A DNA stretch of 64,000 bases from assembly GCA_963627995.1 (NCBI GenBank), contig CAVGCV010000003.1, forward strand, positions 172,146-236,145. The letters run 5' to 3'. The notes under the pieces are model-generated. The model was not told where the DNA came from. It searched no databases and saw only the letters and a program-made list of their open reading frames with translations. Origin of the DNA: UBA3839 sp963627995 (GTDB lineage: Bacteria > Bacteroidota > Bacteroidia > Bacteroidales > Bacteroidaceae). Shown here piece after piece: positions 35,734-43,328 of the stretch. Every line of letters begins with the position of its first letter. Positions within the stretch are counted from its first letter, which is position 1. The translations under genes were made by a program, and so were the position numbers.

Positions 35734-36591
35734 CTAATCCTCGGACAGGCGGACGAGGCGGATGCCGAGCAGCGTGCGCTGGCCGCGGGCGTAGTCGGCC
35801 AGCGTGCGCGTGTCGGAAATCACGCGGCCGCGGCGCGAGGAGGCGTGCAGGAGGTGGAGGCGGCGGCCGCGCCACACCGCGATGCCGAGGTGGCTGGTGT
35901 CCAGCCCGGGACGCGAGGTGACGAGCGCGACGATGTCGCCGTCGCGGACGAAGGGCAGGCTGTCGGGCGGCAGGTGGAGGCGCGACTTCGGCAGGTAGGC
36001 CACCTCGCCGCCGTTGCCGTCGCGCTCGATGGCGCGGAGCGCCGGAACGTAGTGCGGGTGGAGCCGCAGCTGGCGGTAGAGGCGCGGGTTCGCCGTCATG
36101 TAGCGCAGGGCGACGCGCTGCACGCGCGCCATGCTGTCCGGCACGTCCACGGGGCTGAGGAGGCGCAGCCGGCAGTTGTCGTCGGCCCAGTGGGTGAAGT
36201 AGTGCAGCCGCGTCGTGTAGTCGCCCTGCCGCCCCTGCCGGTAGCGGAGGGCGCGGAGGAAGTGGCAGAAGTCGGCGAACGTGCGGCGGCCGTGGCGGTC
36301 GCAGAGGCTGAGCGCGGCGACGGTCTCGACGAAGGTGGCGCAGTCGAACTCGCGCGTATTGACGACGAGGCGCTCGCGCGCGCCCCCCTCGAGCGTGTGC
36401 GCCGCGTAGGGGCTGCCGAGAAAGAGCGAGCCGAAGTAGAGGGTGCGGGGCACTCCGCCGGGGCGGCCGGCGCACTGCGCGAGCAGCTGCTCCACGCGCG
36501 CGCTGTCGGCGGGCTGGAAATCGACCTCCTGCGCGGCGCAGGGGGACGCCCCGGAAAGGGCGGCAAGGAAAAGGAGGAGGCGCGCGCTCAT
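35734..36591 (-). CDS. DUF1460 (NlpC/P60-like amidase) secreted protein
   Basis: 285 residues. Signal peptide about 1-21 (MSARLLLFLAALSGASPCAAQ). The DUF1460 domain shows the nucleophile region NTREFDCATFVETVAAL (Cys) and the C-terminal GIAVWRGRRLHLLHASSRRGRVI with the likely catalytic His. The family is a papain-like fold thought to cleave peptidoglycan stems, probably in the periplasm. The ATG overlaps the stop of the GH25 gene (ATGA, 36588-36591), so the two are translationally coupled. A longer in-frame reading starting at 37470 is a frame shadow of the GH25 gene. Confidence 0.88.
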   Translation of the reverse strand: MSARLLLFLAALSGASPCAAQEVDFQPADSARVEQLLAQCAGRPGGVPRTLYFGSLFLGSPYAAHTLEGGARERLVVNTREFDCATFVETVAALSLCDRHGRRTFADFCHFLRALRYRQGRQGDYTTRLHYFTHWADDNCRLRLLSPVDVPDSMARVQRVALRYMTANPRLYRQLRLHPHYVPALRAIERDGNGGEVAYLPKSRLHLPPDSLPFVRDGDIVALVTSRPGLDTSHLGIAVWRGRRLHLLHASSRRGRVISDTRTLADYARGQRTLLGIRLVRLSED

Positions 36592-37421
36592 CGCAGCAGG
36601 ATTTCCCGCAGCGTGTGGCGGCCCACGAAACGGCTCTGGTCCACGTCGCCCCGGATGCCCTGCATTTCGCCGCGCCCGGTGTACTGCCACATGATGTAGT
36701 CGTCGTTGCCGTTCAGCTCCGGCTCGACGTCGGTGTAGGCCGCGATGAAGAACGGATAGTCGCGGTAGGCCGCGTTCGCGTGGAAATGCTTGTTGTAGAA
36801 GTTCTTGCCCGTGTAGATGATGGGGTTGCGGCCGAACTGCTGCGCGACGAGGCGCAGCAGCTCCTGCAGGCGGGCGTGGAACATGAGCGCGGACGCGCCG
36901 CTGGCGACCTCCACGTCGATGACGGGCAGGATGTCCTGCTGCCGCACGTCGACCATGCTCATGAAGTTGCGGAACTGCACCTCGGCCGCCACGCCGGGGC
37001 GGAAGAAGTGGTAGGAGCCCACCTTCAGGCCGTTGCGGCGCGCCTCCGAGAGGTTGTAGGCGTAGGTGTCGTCCTGGTAGCTCGCGCCCTCGCTGGCCTT
37101 GAGGTACACGTAGCCGGCCTTGGGGGAGCGCGCCACCTGCTGCCAGTCGATGCGCCCCTGGTAGTGGCTCACGTCGATGCCGTGGAGGTGGTTGTCGGCG
37201 TAGCCCCTGCCGCCGCCGAGGATGCTGGGCTGCCGGAGCAGGGACGGGTGGCTGTCGGGCTTCGCGTGGCGGGTGACGGGGTCGGGCTCGATGAGGGGAA
37301 TGGCGGATATGTTGTCGCGCTTGTCCTCGAACCTGGGGCGCTTGCGGCGCGCGTCGGCCGGGACGGCGGCGAGCGCGAAGAGGAGGGCGAGGATGAGCGC
37401 GGTGGTGAGCGGGCGTGCCAT
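36588..37421 (-). CDS. Secreted glycoside hydrolase family 25 (lysozyme-like muramidase)
   Basis: 277 residues. Signal peptide about 1-25 (MARPLTTALILALLFALAAVPADA), a basic linker, then the GH25 barrel from about 80: GIDVSHYQGRIDWQQV, YVYLKASEGASYQDDTY, VGSYHFFRPG, and DVEVASGASAL, where the D-x-E pair is the catalytic acid region. It would cleave the MurNAc-GlcNAc backbone. I chose the ATG at 37421 because the -7 element at 37440-37447 would place the start site only about 12 nt upstream, so the ATG at 37442 would not be transcribed. Coupled to DUF1460 by a 4-bp overlap. Confidence 0.88.
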   Translation of the reverse strand: MARPLTTALILALLFALAAVPADARRKRPRFEDKRDNISAIPLIEPDPVTRHAKPDSHPSLLRQPSILGGGRGYADNHLHGIDVSHYQGRIDWQQVARSPKAGYVYLKASEGASYQDDTYAYNLSEARRNGLKVGSYHFFRPGVAAEVQFRNFMSMVDVRQQDILPVIDVEVASGASALMFHARLQELLRLVAQQFGRNPIIYTGKNFYNKHFHANAAYRDYPFFIAAYTDVEPELNGNDDYIMWQYTGRGEMQGIRGDVDQSRFVGRHTLREILLR

Positions 37422-37439
37422 GGGCGTGGGTTTTGGGCG

Positions 37440-37447
37440 CAAAAATA
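37440..37447 (-). promoter_or_regulatory. GH25 -7 element (TATTTTTG)
   Basis: Minus-strand match to TAnnTTTG; predicts a very short leader (about 12 nt) to the ATG at 37421. Confidence 0.5.
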
Positions 37448-37510
37448 GCGTTTTCGGCGCAATTCGGCAACTGTTGGCGCGCAGCGCGGCGTTTTTTAAG
37501 GTTTGTTTCA

Positions 37511-37546
37511 GAAAAAGAAAGCGCCCGGACGGAATGCCCGGACGCT
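37511..37546 (-). terminator. Terminator of the Wza-like gene
   Basis: Minus strand AGCGTCCGGGC, loop ATTCC, GTCCGGGCGCT (11 bp with two G-T wobbles), then TTCTTTTTC. It lies 30 bp after the stop at 37576. Confidence 0.85.
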
Positions 37547-37575
37547 GCGCCTTGGGTGCGGAATGTCCGCCCCCG

Positions 37576-38382
37576 CTACTTGAGGATGTTGTAGAGGAGC
37601 GACGAAATGGAGATGAGGATGCTGACGGAAGTGAACCACAGCGATGTCTCCGTGCCGATGCCTGAGTTCTTCGACTTCGTCTTGTTGGGGGTGACGTACA
37701 CGATGTCGTTCTGCTGGAGTTGGTAGTAGGGCGAGCTGATGACCGCGGCGTCGTTGAGGTTGAGCTCCACGATCTGCTTCTCGCCGCTGGCGTTCTCGCG
37801 GATGACCTTCACGCAGTCGCGCTTTCCGTATATCGTCATGTCGCCCGCCATTGCGAGCGCCTCGAAGATGTTGAGCTTTCCGTTCGTGGCCGTATACACG
37901 CCGGCTCTGGTGACTTCGCCCATCACCGTGACCTTGTAGTTGCTCATCTCGATGGTGACGACTGGGCGCGACTTGAGGTAGTGGCCCGTGATGCGGTCGG
38001 CGATGTCGTTCTCCAGTTCCGTCTTGGTCATGCCGCCCACTTTGAGCGTGCCGAGCATCGGGAAGTCGATGGTGCCTTCGTTGGACACGATGTACTTGTT
38101 GAGGGAGTAGTTGTTGTTCAGCGACCCGGAGCTCCTGTTGGAGGCCGTGGTAGCTGTCGTGAGGTTGAAGATTTGGGAAGCCTCCGGCGCCTCGGGCGAC
38201 ACGACGGTGATGATGAGGATGTCCTTCGGCATGATTTTGGCGTCGTAGAGCGCGTTGGCGGAGGTGAGGTCTGTGACGCTGCTGTTCTGGATGTAGGGCA
38301 CGTTCTTGTAGGAAGTGCAGCCGGCGAGCGCAAAGGTCGCGAGCAGGGCGAGAAGAATGAGCGGCTTGCTTGTTGTTCTCAT
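37576..38382 (-). CDS. Polysaccharide export (Wza-like) outer-membrane lipoprotein
   Basis: 268 residues. Lipobox LALLATFALAGC near residue 21, so probably an outer-membrane lipoprotein. The Poly_export domain covers about 45-150 (IMPKDILIITVVSPEAPEA, EGTIDFPMLGTLKVGGMTKTELE), then an SLBB-type region (VTVMGEVTRAGVYTATNGKLNIFEALAMAG), and a C-terminal hydrophobic helix (SLWFTSVSILISISSLLYNIL). The family forms the channel for capsule or exopolysaccharide. No glycosyltransferase or Wzc-type kinase is adjacent, so it is an orphan here with its own promoter and terminator. Confidence 0.9.
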   Translation of the reverse strand: MRTTSKPLILLALLATFALAGCTSYKNVPYIQNSSVTDLTSANALYDAKIMPKDILIITVVSPEAPEASQIFNLTTATTASNRSSGSLNNNYSLNKYIVSNEGTIDFPMLGTLKVGGMTKTELENDIADRITGHYLKSRPVVTIEMSNYKVTVMGEVTRAGVYTATNGKLNIFEALAMAGDMTIYGKRDCVKVIRENASGEKQIVELNLNDAAVISSPYYQLQQNDIVYVTPNKTKSKNSGIGTETSLWFTSVSILISISSLLYNILK

Positions 38383-38464
38383 GGAGTGGTTCTTTCTTTG
38401 GGTAAGACGTCTGGTTTACGTGGCGCGGGACGCGGCGGGCCGTACTCCGCACCGGAAAATTTCT

Positions 38465-38472
38465 GCAAAGAT
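38465..38472 (-). promoter_or_regulatory. Wza-like gene -7 element (TATCTTTG)
   Basis: Minus-strand TAnnTTTG match about 83 nt upstream of the ATG at 38382. Confidence 0.5.
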
Positions 38473-38525
38473 AAAGGTTTTCCGCACTCGCTCAAAAGAG
38501 GCGTTTGAAAAAGTGCAGAGACGGC

Positions 38526-38565
38526 GACGCGGGACGCCGGCGGAAATGCGCCGGCGTCCCGCGTC
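38526..38565 (-). terminator. 17-bp hairpin after degP (probable terminator)
   Basis: 38526-38542 is the exact reverse complement of 38549-38565, with a 6-nt loop. It lies 42 bp after the degP stop. A T run (CTTTTT) follows about 10 nt later on the minus strand. Confidence 0.75.
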
Positions 38566-38607
38566 GGGAATGTGCCAGTCGGAACGAGGGGCCGCGCTCC
38601 GTGCGTC

Positions 38608-40140
38608 CTATTCGTCGGTGAGCTGCACGGCAAAGCTGCGCGCATTGCCCGCCGGGGTCTTTCCCCACACCCACAGCGTCTGCTCGGTTGAGTTCTGCGC
38701 TGCCTTGAATGCGCTTTCCAGGTCGGCCACCGTCTTGATGTTTTGGTTGTTGGCCTTGAGAATGATGAAGTTTTCGGGAACTCCCGCGTCTTTCAGCCGT
38801 CCGCTGCTGAGCTTGGACACCTGCACGCCGTAGGAGAGGTTGAGGGACTTCTTCTGCGATTCGGTCAGTTCCTTGAACTCCGCGCCCAGCACTTCCATCT
38901 TCTGTGCGACGACGATGTTGGTGTTGCCGTGGGTGTTGCGGAAGGTGACGTTCGCGGTGCGTTCCTTCTTGTCGCGCATGTAGCCGACGACGGCCTTGTC
39001 GCCCGGGCTGTACTTCGTTGTGGCTTCCTGAAGTTCGGACATCTTCGTGATGCGTCTTCCGTCCACCGAAACGATGACGTCGCCCTCCTTGATGCCCGCT
39101 GCCGCTGCGGTGCCGTCGGCATCCACTTCGCTGACATACACGCCGTCGTTCGTCCCGAAGTCCTTGTCGAACTTGTCGTCTTTCTTCCGCTGCGCGTCGA
39201 TGTAGTCGTGGAGGTCCGATCCATACACGCCGAGGAGGGCGCGCTGCACGGTTCCGTACGCCTTCAGGTCGCTGACAACTTTCTTCATGATGCTCACGGG
39301 AATGGCGAAGCCGTAGCCGGTGAACGAGCCGGTTTGGCTGTAGAGCATCGCGTTGATGCCCACGAGCTCGCCGCGCGCATTGACAAGCGCCCCACCGCTG
39401 TTGCCCTTGTTAATCGCCGCGTCGGTCTGGATAAAGGACTCTATGCCGTTGCGGCCGCCCATGTTGCGGGCTTTCGCGCTCACAATGCCGGCAGTGACGG
39501 TGGAGGTGAAGTTGAAGGGATTGCCCACGGCGAGCACCCACTCGCCCACCTTGAGCGCGTCGCTGTCGCCGATGGTGATGGCCGGGAGCTCGGTGGCGTC
39601 TATTTTCAGCAGGGCGAGGTCGGTCGTCGGGTCGAGCCCGATGACGCGCGCGGTGAACTCGCGGTTGTCGTTGAGCGTAATATTGATTTCATTCGCTTCG
39701 GCCACAACGTGGTTGTTGGTGACGATGTAGCCGTCGGCCGACACGATGACGCCGGATCCGGCCGCCTCTTGTTTGGGCGTTTGTACCTGCCGGCGCTGTA
39801 TGCCGCCTCCGTTGCCGCGCCCGAAAAAGTCGCCGAAAAAGTCCTCGAAGGGGTCTCTGTATTCGATGGTTTTGGTCTCTCCGCCCAACGTCACCTTGAT
39901 ATAGACGACCGCATTGCACGCCTTCTCGGCGGCCTCGGTGAGGTCGACGGGCTGAACGGGCATGGAGGCGTTGGACGCCTTTATCAGAAAGTCGTCCTTT
40001 GCCCTGCCCTCGTCTTCCGACGCGATTTGGGCAGACGCGCTCTTGCGCTGCGCCACCGACACGGCGAACGCGCCGGTCAGTCCCGAGACAACCGCAACGG
40101 CTGCCATCAAGCCGTAAAGTCTTTTCAATGATTGCTTCAT
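38608..40140 (-). CDS. degP: Periplasmic serine protease of the HtrA/DegP family
   Basis: 510 residues. N-terminal signal or anchor about 1-30; trypsin-like domain with the catalytic triad His144 (TNNHVV), Asp174 (PTTDLALLKI) and Ser248 (NKGNSGGALVN); first PDZ about 290-390 (GDVIVSVDGRRITKMSELQ); second PDZ about 410-500 (NFIILKANNQNIKTVADLESAF). This is the two-PDZ DegP/DegQ layout, a protease-chaperone for misfolded envelope proteins. Monocistronic, with -7 element TACTTTTG at 40293-40300 and a strong 3' hairpin. Confidence 0.94.
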   Translation of the reverse strand: MKQSLKRLYGLMAAVAVVSGLTGAFAVSVAQRKSASAQIASEDEGRAKDDFLIKASNASMPVQPVDLTEAAEKACNAVVYIKVTLGGETKTIEYRDPFEDFFGDFFGRGNGGGIQRRQVQTPKQEAAGSGVIVSADGYIVTNNHVVAEANEINITLNDNREFTARVIGLDPTTDLALLKIDATELPAITIGDSDALKVGEWVLAVGNPFNFTSTVTAGIVSAKARNMGGRNGIESFIQTDAAINKGNSGGALVNARGELVGINAMLYSQTGSFTGYGFAIPVSIMKKVVSDLKAYGTVQRALLGVYGSDLHDYIDAQRKKDDKFDKDFGTNDGVYVSEVDADGTAAAAGIKEGDVIVSVDGRRITKMSELQEATTKYSPGDKAVVGYMRDKKERTANVTFRNTHGNTNIVVAQKMEVLGAEFKELTESQKKSLNLSYGVQVSKLSSGRLKDAGVPENFIILKANNQNIKTVADLESAFKAAQNSTEQTLWVWGKTPAGNARSFAVQLTDE

Positions 40141-40292
40141 AGAGGTTTGGATTTTGTGTTATGGTTTCTGTTGATATTTCCTGTGCATTGTGCTCCGTCA
40201 TCCCGCAAGCGTCCTTATAGGACGGCGGACTTCGCCGGAAACCGGCACGCGGAGTTTTGTTAAATTCGGCTCGTTTTTAACTTTTTCGGACA

Positions 40293-40300
40293 CAAAAGTA
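40293..40300 (-). promoter_or_regulatory. degP -7 element (TACTTTTG)
   Basis: Minus-strand consensus match; implies a leader of about 145 nt to the ATG at 40140. Nothing else was recognised in the gap. Confidence 0.5.
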
Positions 40301-40471
40301 TAGGAAAGTTCAATGCTCGCAAAGTTTTTCACAAAGATTAAACAAAAGGATTTTAGTTGTTTAACATAAGCGGGAAAAGCATTAACAGGCATTAGAAAAG
40401 AAGTTGAAAAATTCGCAACCAAGCAGGGACAAAGGGCATGGGAAGCGCACGCCGGCACCTCCGCCAGCGTA

Positions 40472-40521
40472 CAAAAAGGCGGTGCAACGCGCGGGAAAAG
40501 TTCCCTGCGCGTTGCACCGCC
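40472..40521 (-). terminator. Terminator of the methylmalonyl-CoA decarboxylase operon
   Basis: On the minus strand a 15-bp stem plus a 5-bp inner stem with one bulge, then TTTTTGT. It starts 25 bp after the mmdB stop. Confidence 0.9.
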
Positions 40522-40545
40522 CAATGACGACAGTGCGCCCCGTCC

Positions 40546-41715
40546 TTACGAGAGGAAGCCCAAAAGGACACCGGCAGCGACGGCCGAGCCTATCACGCCT
40601 GCCACGTTGGGGCCCATGGCGTGCATGAGCAGGTAGTTGTGAGAGTCGGCGCGAAGTCCCTCCTGGTTGGATATGCGCGCGGCCATCGGCACTGCGCTCA
40701 CGCCGGCGTTGCCAATCAGCGGGTTGATTTTCTTGCTCTCGGGAAGGAACAAGTTGAAGAACTTGACGAAAAGAACGCCGCTGGCCGTCGCAATGATGAA
40801 AGCAATCGCGCCCAGAAGGAATATCTTCACCGTGTCGAGCGTGAGGAACTCGCTTGCCTGCGTCGAGCAGCCGACCGTGAGGCCGAGCAGCATGACAATG
40901 ATGTCGTTGAGCGCGTTGCCCGCCGTCTTCGCAAGGCGCGTGGTCTTGGTACTCTCTTTCAGCAGGTTTCCAAAGAACAGCATGCCGAGCAGCGGCAGAC
41001 CCGACGGGACGATGAACGTCGTGATGAGCAGCCCGACAATGGGGAACAGGATTCTCTCCGTCTGACTGACCTTGCGCGCGGCCTGCATCTTGATGAGCTT
41101 CTCCTTGCGGGTGGTCAGCACGCGCATGATGAACGGCTGAATCACCGGCACCAGCGCCATGTAGCTGTAGGCGCAGACGGCAATCGCTCCCATCAGATTG
41201 GGCGAAAGTTTTGACGACAGGAAAATGGCCGTCGGGCCGTCGGCTCCGCCGATGATTGCCACACCAGCCGCCTGGTTCGGATCGAAGCCCATTTCCAGCG
41301 CGATGATGTACGCGCCAAAAATTCCGAACTGCGCGGCGGCACCCACAAGCAACAATTTGGGGTTGGCTATCAGCGCCGAAAAGTCGGTCATTGCGCCAAT
41401 ACCCAAGAACACGAGGGGCGGATACCATCCCTGCCGGACGCCCTGGTAGAAGATGTTCAGCACGGAGTTGTCCTCGTAGAGGCCTATCTCAAGGCCCGCG
41501 GCTTTGAAGGGAATGTTCCCGAGGATAATGCCGAGGCCAATGGGGATGAGCAGCAGTGGCTCAAAGTCTTTCTTGATGGCAAGCCAGATGAAGAAAGCGC
41601 CGACGACAATCATCACCAGATTGGGCCACTCGACGTTGGCAAATCCTGTATATGTGAGGAAGTCGGTGAACTTCTGGGCTATGAAACCACCAAAACCTAT
41701 ACTGTCTAATAACAT
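40546..41715 (-). CDS. mmdB: Na+-translocating decarboxylase beta subunit (MmdB/OadB/GcdB)
   Basis: 389-residue integral membrane protein with about nine hydrophobic segments. Conserved features: PLVFLGIGAMTDFSALIANPKL, the VAIIGGADGPTAIFLSSKL motif carrying the Asp essential for Na+ transport, and a second GNAGVSAVPMAARIS near the C-terminus. It removes CO2 from carboxybiotin and pumps Na+ outward. Last gene of the mce-mmdA-oadG-mmdC-mmdB operon; a 100-bp gap separates it from mmdC. Confidence 0.94.
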   Translation of the reverse strand: MLLDSIGFGGFIAQKFTDFLTYTGFANVEWPNLVMIVVGAFFIWLAIKKDFEPLLLIPIGLGIILGNIPFKAAGLEIGLYEDNSVLNIFYQGVRQGWYPPLVFLGIGAMTDFSALIANPKLLLVGAAAQFGIFGAYIIALEMGFDPNQAAGVAIIGGADGPTAIFLSSKLSPNLMGAIAVCAYSYMALVPVIQPFIMRVLTTRKEKLIKMQAARKVSQTERILFPIVGLLITTFIVPSGLPLLGMLFFGNLLKESTKTTRLAKTAGNALNDIIVMLLGLTVGCSTQASEFLTLDTVKIFLLGAIAFIIATASGVLFVKFFNLFLPESKKINPLIGNAGVSAVPMAARISNQEGLRADSHNYLLMHAMGPNVAGVIGSAVAAGVLLGFLS

Positions 41716-41815
41716 AAATGCTTCGTTTTCCGCTCTGCGCCCAGCGGCACGTCTCCTCTACGCGGGAAACGCACGGACGACAACACGTCCGCAGCCAAGG
41801 CGCGTCGCTTTGGGG

Positions 41816-42244
41816 TTATTCAATCGTGACCAACACAGCACCCTCCATGACGGTGTCCTCCTTGCTCACGCGGATTTCGGCAATCTTTCCGTCACGCTCG
41901 GCGTCGATGTTGTTCTCCATCTTCATCGCCTCGAGCACGACGACGGTCTGGCCTTTCTTTATTTCCTGGCCGACAGCGACCTTTATGTCCTTCACCGTGC
42001 CGGGCAGGGGCGCCTTCACAGCCGTCACGCCCTGCGCGACAGCCTCCTGCGCCGCCTTCGGCGACTCGATGGTCTTCACGGGAGCAGCCACGGCGCGGAC
42101 AACGGGCTTCGGCTGCGGTATGGGCTTCTCCATCTCCACGTCGAACTCAATGCCGTTCACTCTGACCTTGGCGATGTTGTCCTCCACGCCAGTGATTCTC
42201 ACGTTGTAATCAACGCCCTTGATTTTATAGTTAAATTCCTTCAT
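41816..42244 (-). CDS. mmdC: Biotin carrier subunit of the decarboxylase
   Basis: 142 residues. The C-terminal biotinyl domain, about 70-142, contains VVLEAMKMENNIDAE, with the biotinylated Lys in AMKM. The N-terminal part (YKIKGVDYNVRITGVEDN...) is a small beta domain, with a Pro/Ala/Lys linker between. It carries carboxybiotin from the carboxyltransferase (MmdA) to MmdB. It is 12 bp downstream of the OadG-like gene. Confidence 0.94.
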   Translation of the reverse strand: MKEFNYKIKGVDYNVRITGVEDNIAKVRVNGIEFDVEMEKPIPQPKPVVRAVAAPVKTIESPKAAQEAVAQGVTAVKAPLPGTVKDIKVAVGQEIKKGQTVVVLEAMKMENNIDAERDGKIAEIRVSKEDTVMEGAVLVTIE

Positions 42245-42256
42245 TTTGCTTGTGGT

Positions 42257-43246
42257 TTAATTGTTGATGTGTACCGGCGGGGTCTGGCGCAGGACGTGGT
42301 CCTTGCTGTCCCACTCCGTCTGATGGTGCTGGATGGTCAGCACTCCGCTCTCCACGTCGTGCATATAGCCCATGTACTCGTAGAGGGCGAGGCCGATGGC
42401 CGCAGCGTAGTTCTCCATCTCGATGCCTTTGGTCTCCGTTCCCTCCTTCGCCATCACGACGAGCTTGGCCGCGCTCTCATGAATCTTGCGGATGGACTTC
42501 ACCCGGTTGAGCATCGAAATGCGGTTGAGAATCCAGCCGAAGACATGGAAGAACACATAGAGGAGAATGAGGCACAAGAACACGATGCCCATGGAGATGA
42601 TGGTCATCGCGATGCCGTGCGGGTCGCTCTTCTTCCATTCCGCCACCTTGTCGTCCTGCACGCCATTCACTTCGTTGGGCGCGTTGGGAGTGACCATTTC
42701 GGGGTTCGCAACCACCCACGAGCAAGAGTCGCCGTCCGCATTGTAGATGCGCGCGTAGGACTCGCCCCGCCCCAGCGTCGCGGGCACAGTGACAGAGTCG
42801 AGCAGCGTCACGCCGTTGCCGTCGTAGAGCGCGATGAAGTTCTCCGCACCCGGCTTCAGCCTGAAGTTCACGTGCAGCGTTCCCCGGTTCACGTTGCCGT
42901 CGGCGAAGAATGTGATGCGCTGCTTTCCCGTGAGGTTGGTGCGCGCGTCGCCTTTCGGAATCGGCGACATCATGGCGATGCGCTCCGACGCCGACAGGCT
43001 TTTGTCGAGGACGGCACGGTTGTTCGTCAGGTGGCAGCTGCGGATGTCGTGCGTCGTGTACGACGTGTTGAAGATTTCAATCCAGCTCGACACCTCGCCG
43101 TACTCGTCCCTGTACCCCTCGCCTCCGCAACAGGCGCTGTCGGGGGCGGCGACATAGACCTCGCTGATCTTGAAGTCACGCGCGCCCTGCGCCATCGCCG
43201 CAGCCGGGCCGAGCAGGAAGAGAGACAATGCAAATATCTTTTTCAT
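42257..43246 (-). CDS. OadG-like membrane subunit with an N-terminal lamin-tail-like domain
   Basis: 329 residues. Signal peptide about 1-19 (MKKIFALSLFLLGPAAAMAQ); residues about 22-165 resemble a lamin-tail (LTD) beta-sandwich (FKISEVYVAA, SSWIEIFNTSYTTHDI, CHLTNNRAVLD); a transmembrane helix about 210-235 (IAMTIISMGIVFLCLILLYVF); and a cytoplasmic helical tail typical of OadG/gamma subunits. OadG helps assemble the carboxyltransferase with the membrane pump. The periplasmic LTD extension is extra compared with the about 80-residue proteobacterial OadG. It lies between mmdA (82 bp, with a 10-bp hairpin) and mmdC (12 bp). Confidence 0.8.
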   Translation of the reverse strand: MKKIFALSLFLLGPAAAMAQGARDFKISEVYVAAPDSACCGGEGYRDEYGEVSSWIEIFNTSYTTHDIRSCHLTNNRAVLDKSLSASERIAMMSPIPKGDARTNLTGKQRITFFADGNVNRGTLHVNFRLKPGAENFIALYDGNGVTLLDSVTVPATLGRGESYARIYNADGDSCSWVVANPEMVTPNAPNEVNGVQDDKVAEWKKSDPHGIAMTIISMGIVFLCLILLYVFFHVFGWILNRISMLNRVKSIRKIHESAAKLVVMAKEGTETKGIEMENYAAAIGLALYEYMGYMHDVESGVLTIQHHQTEWDSKDHVLRQTPPVHINN

Positions 43247-43264
43247 AATCTTTCGGATAGATGC

Positions 43265-43315
43265 GGCGCGGGAGGCACGCGGCAGGGCGAACGGCCCGCA
43301 CCGCGCTCCCGCGCC
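43265..43315. other. Intercistronic hairpin between mmdA and the OadG-like gene
   Basis: GGCGCGGGAG (43265-43274) pairs perfectly with 43306-43315; the loop is GC-rich. No T run is evident on the minus strand, so partial termination or processing to set subunit ratios is possible. Confidence 0.55.
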
Positions 43316-43328
43316 CGGTGCATTTTTA

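Noticed and set aside
36592..37470. Continuous frame fusing upstream sequence to DUF1460
   Set aside because: It is the shadow of the GH25 gene. DUF1460 has its own signal peptide at the overlapping ATG.
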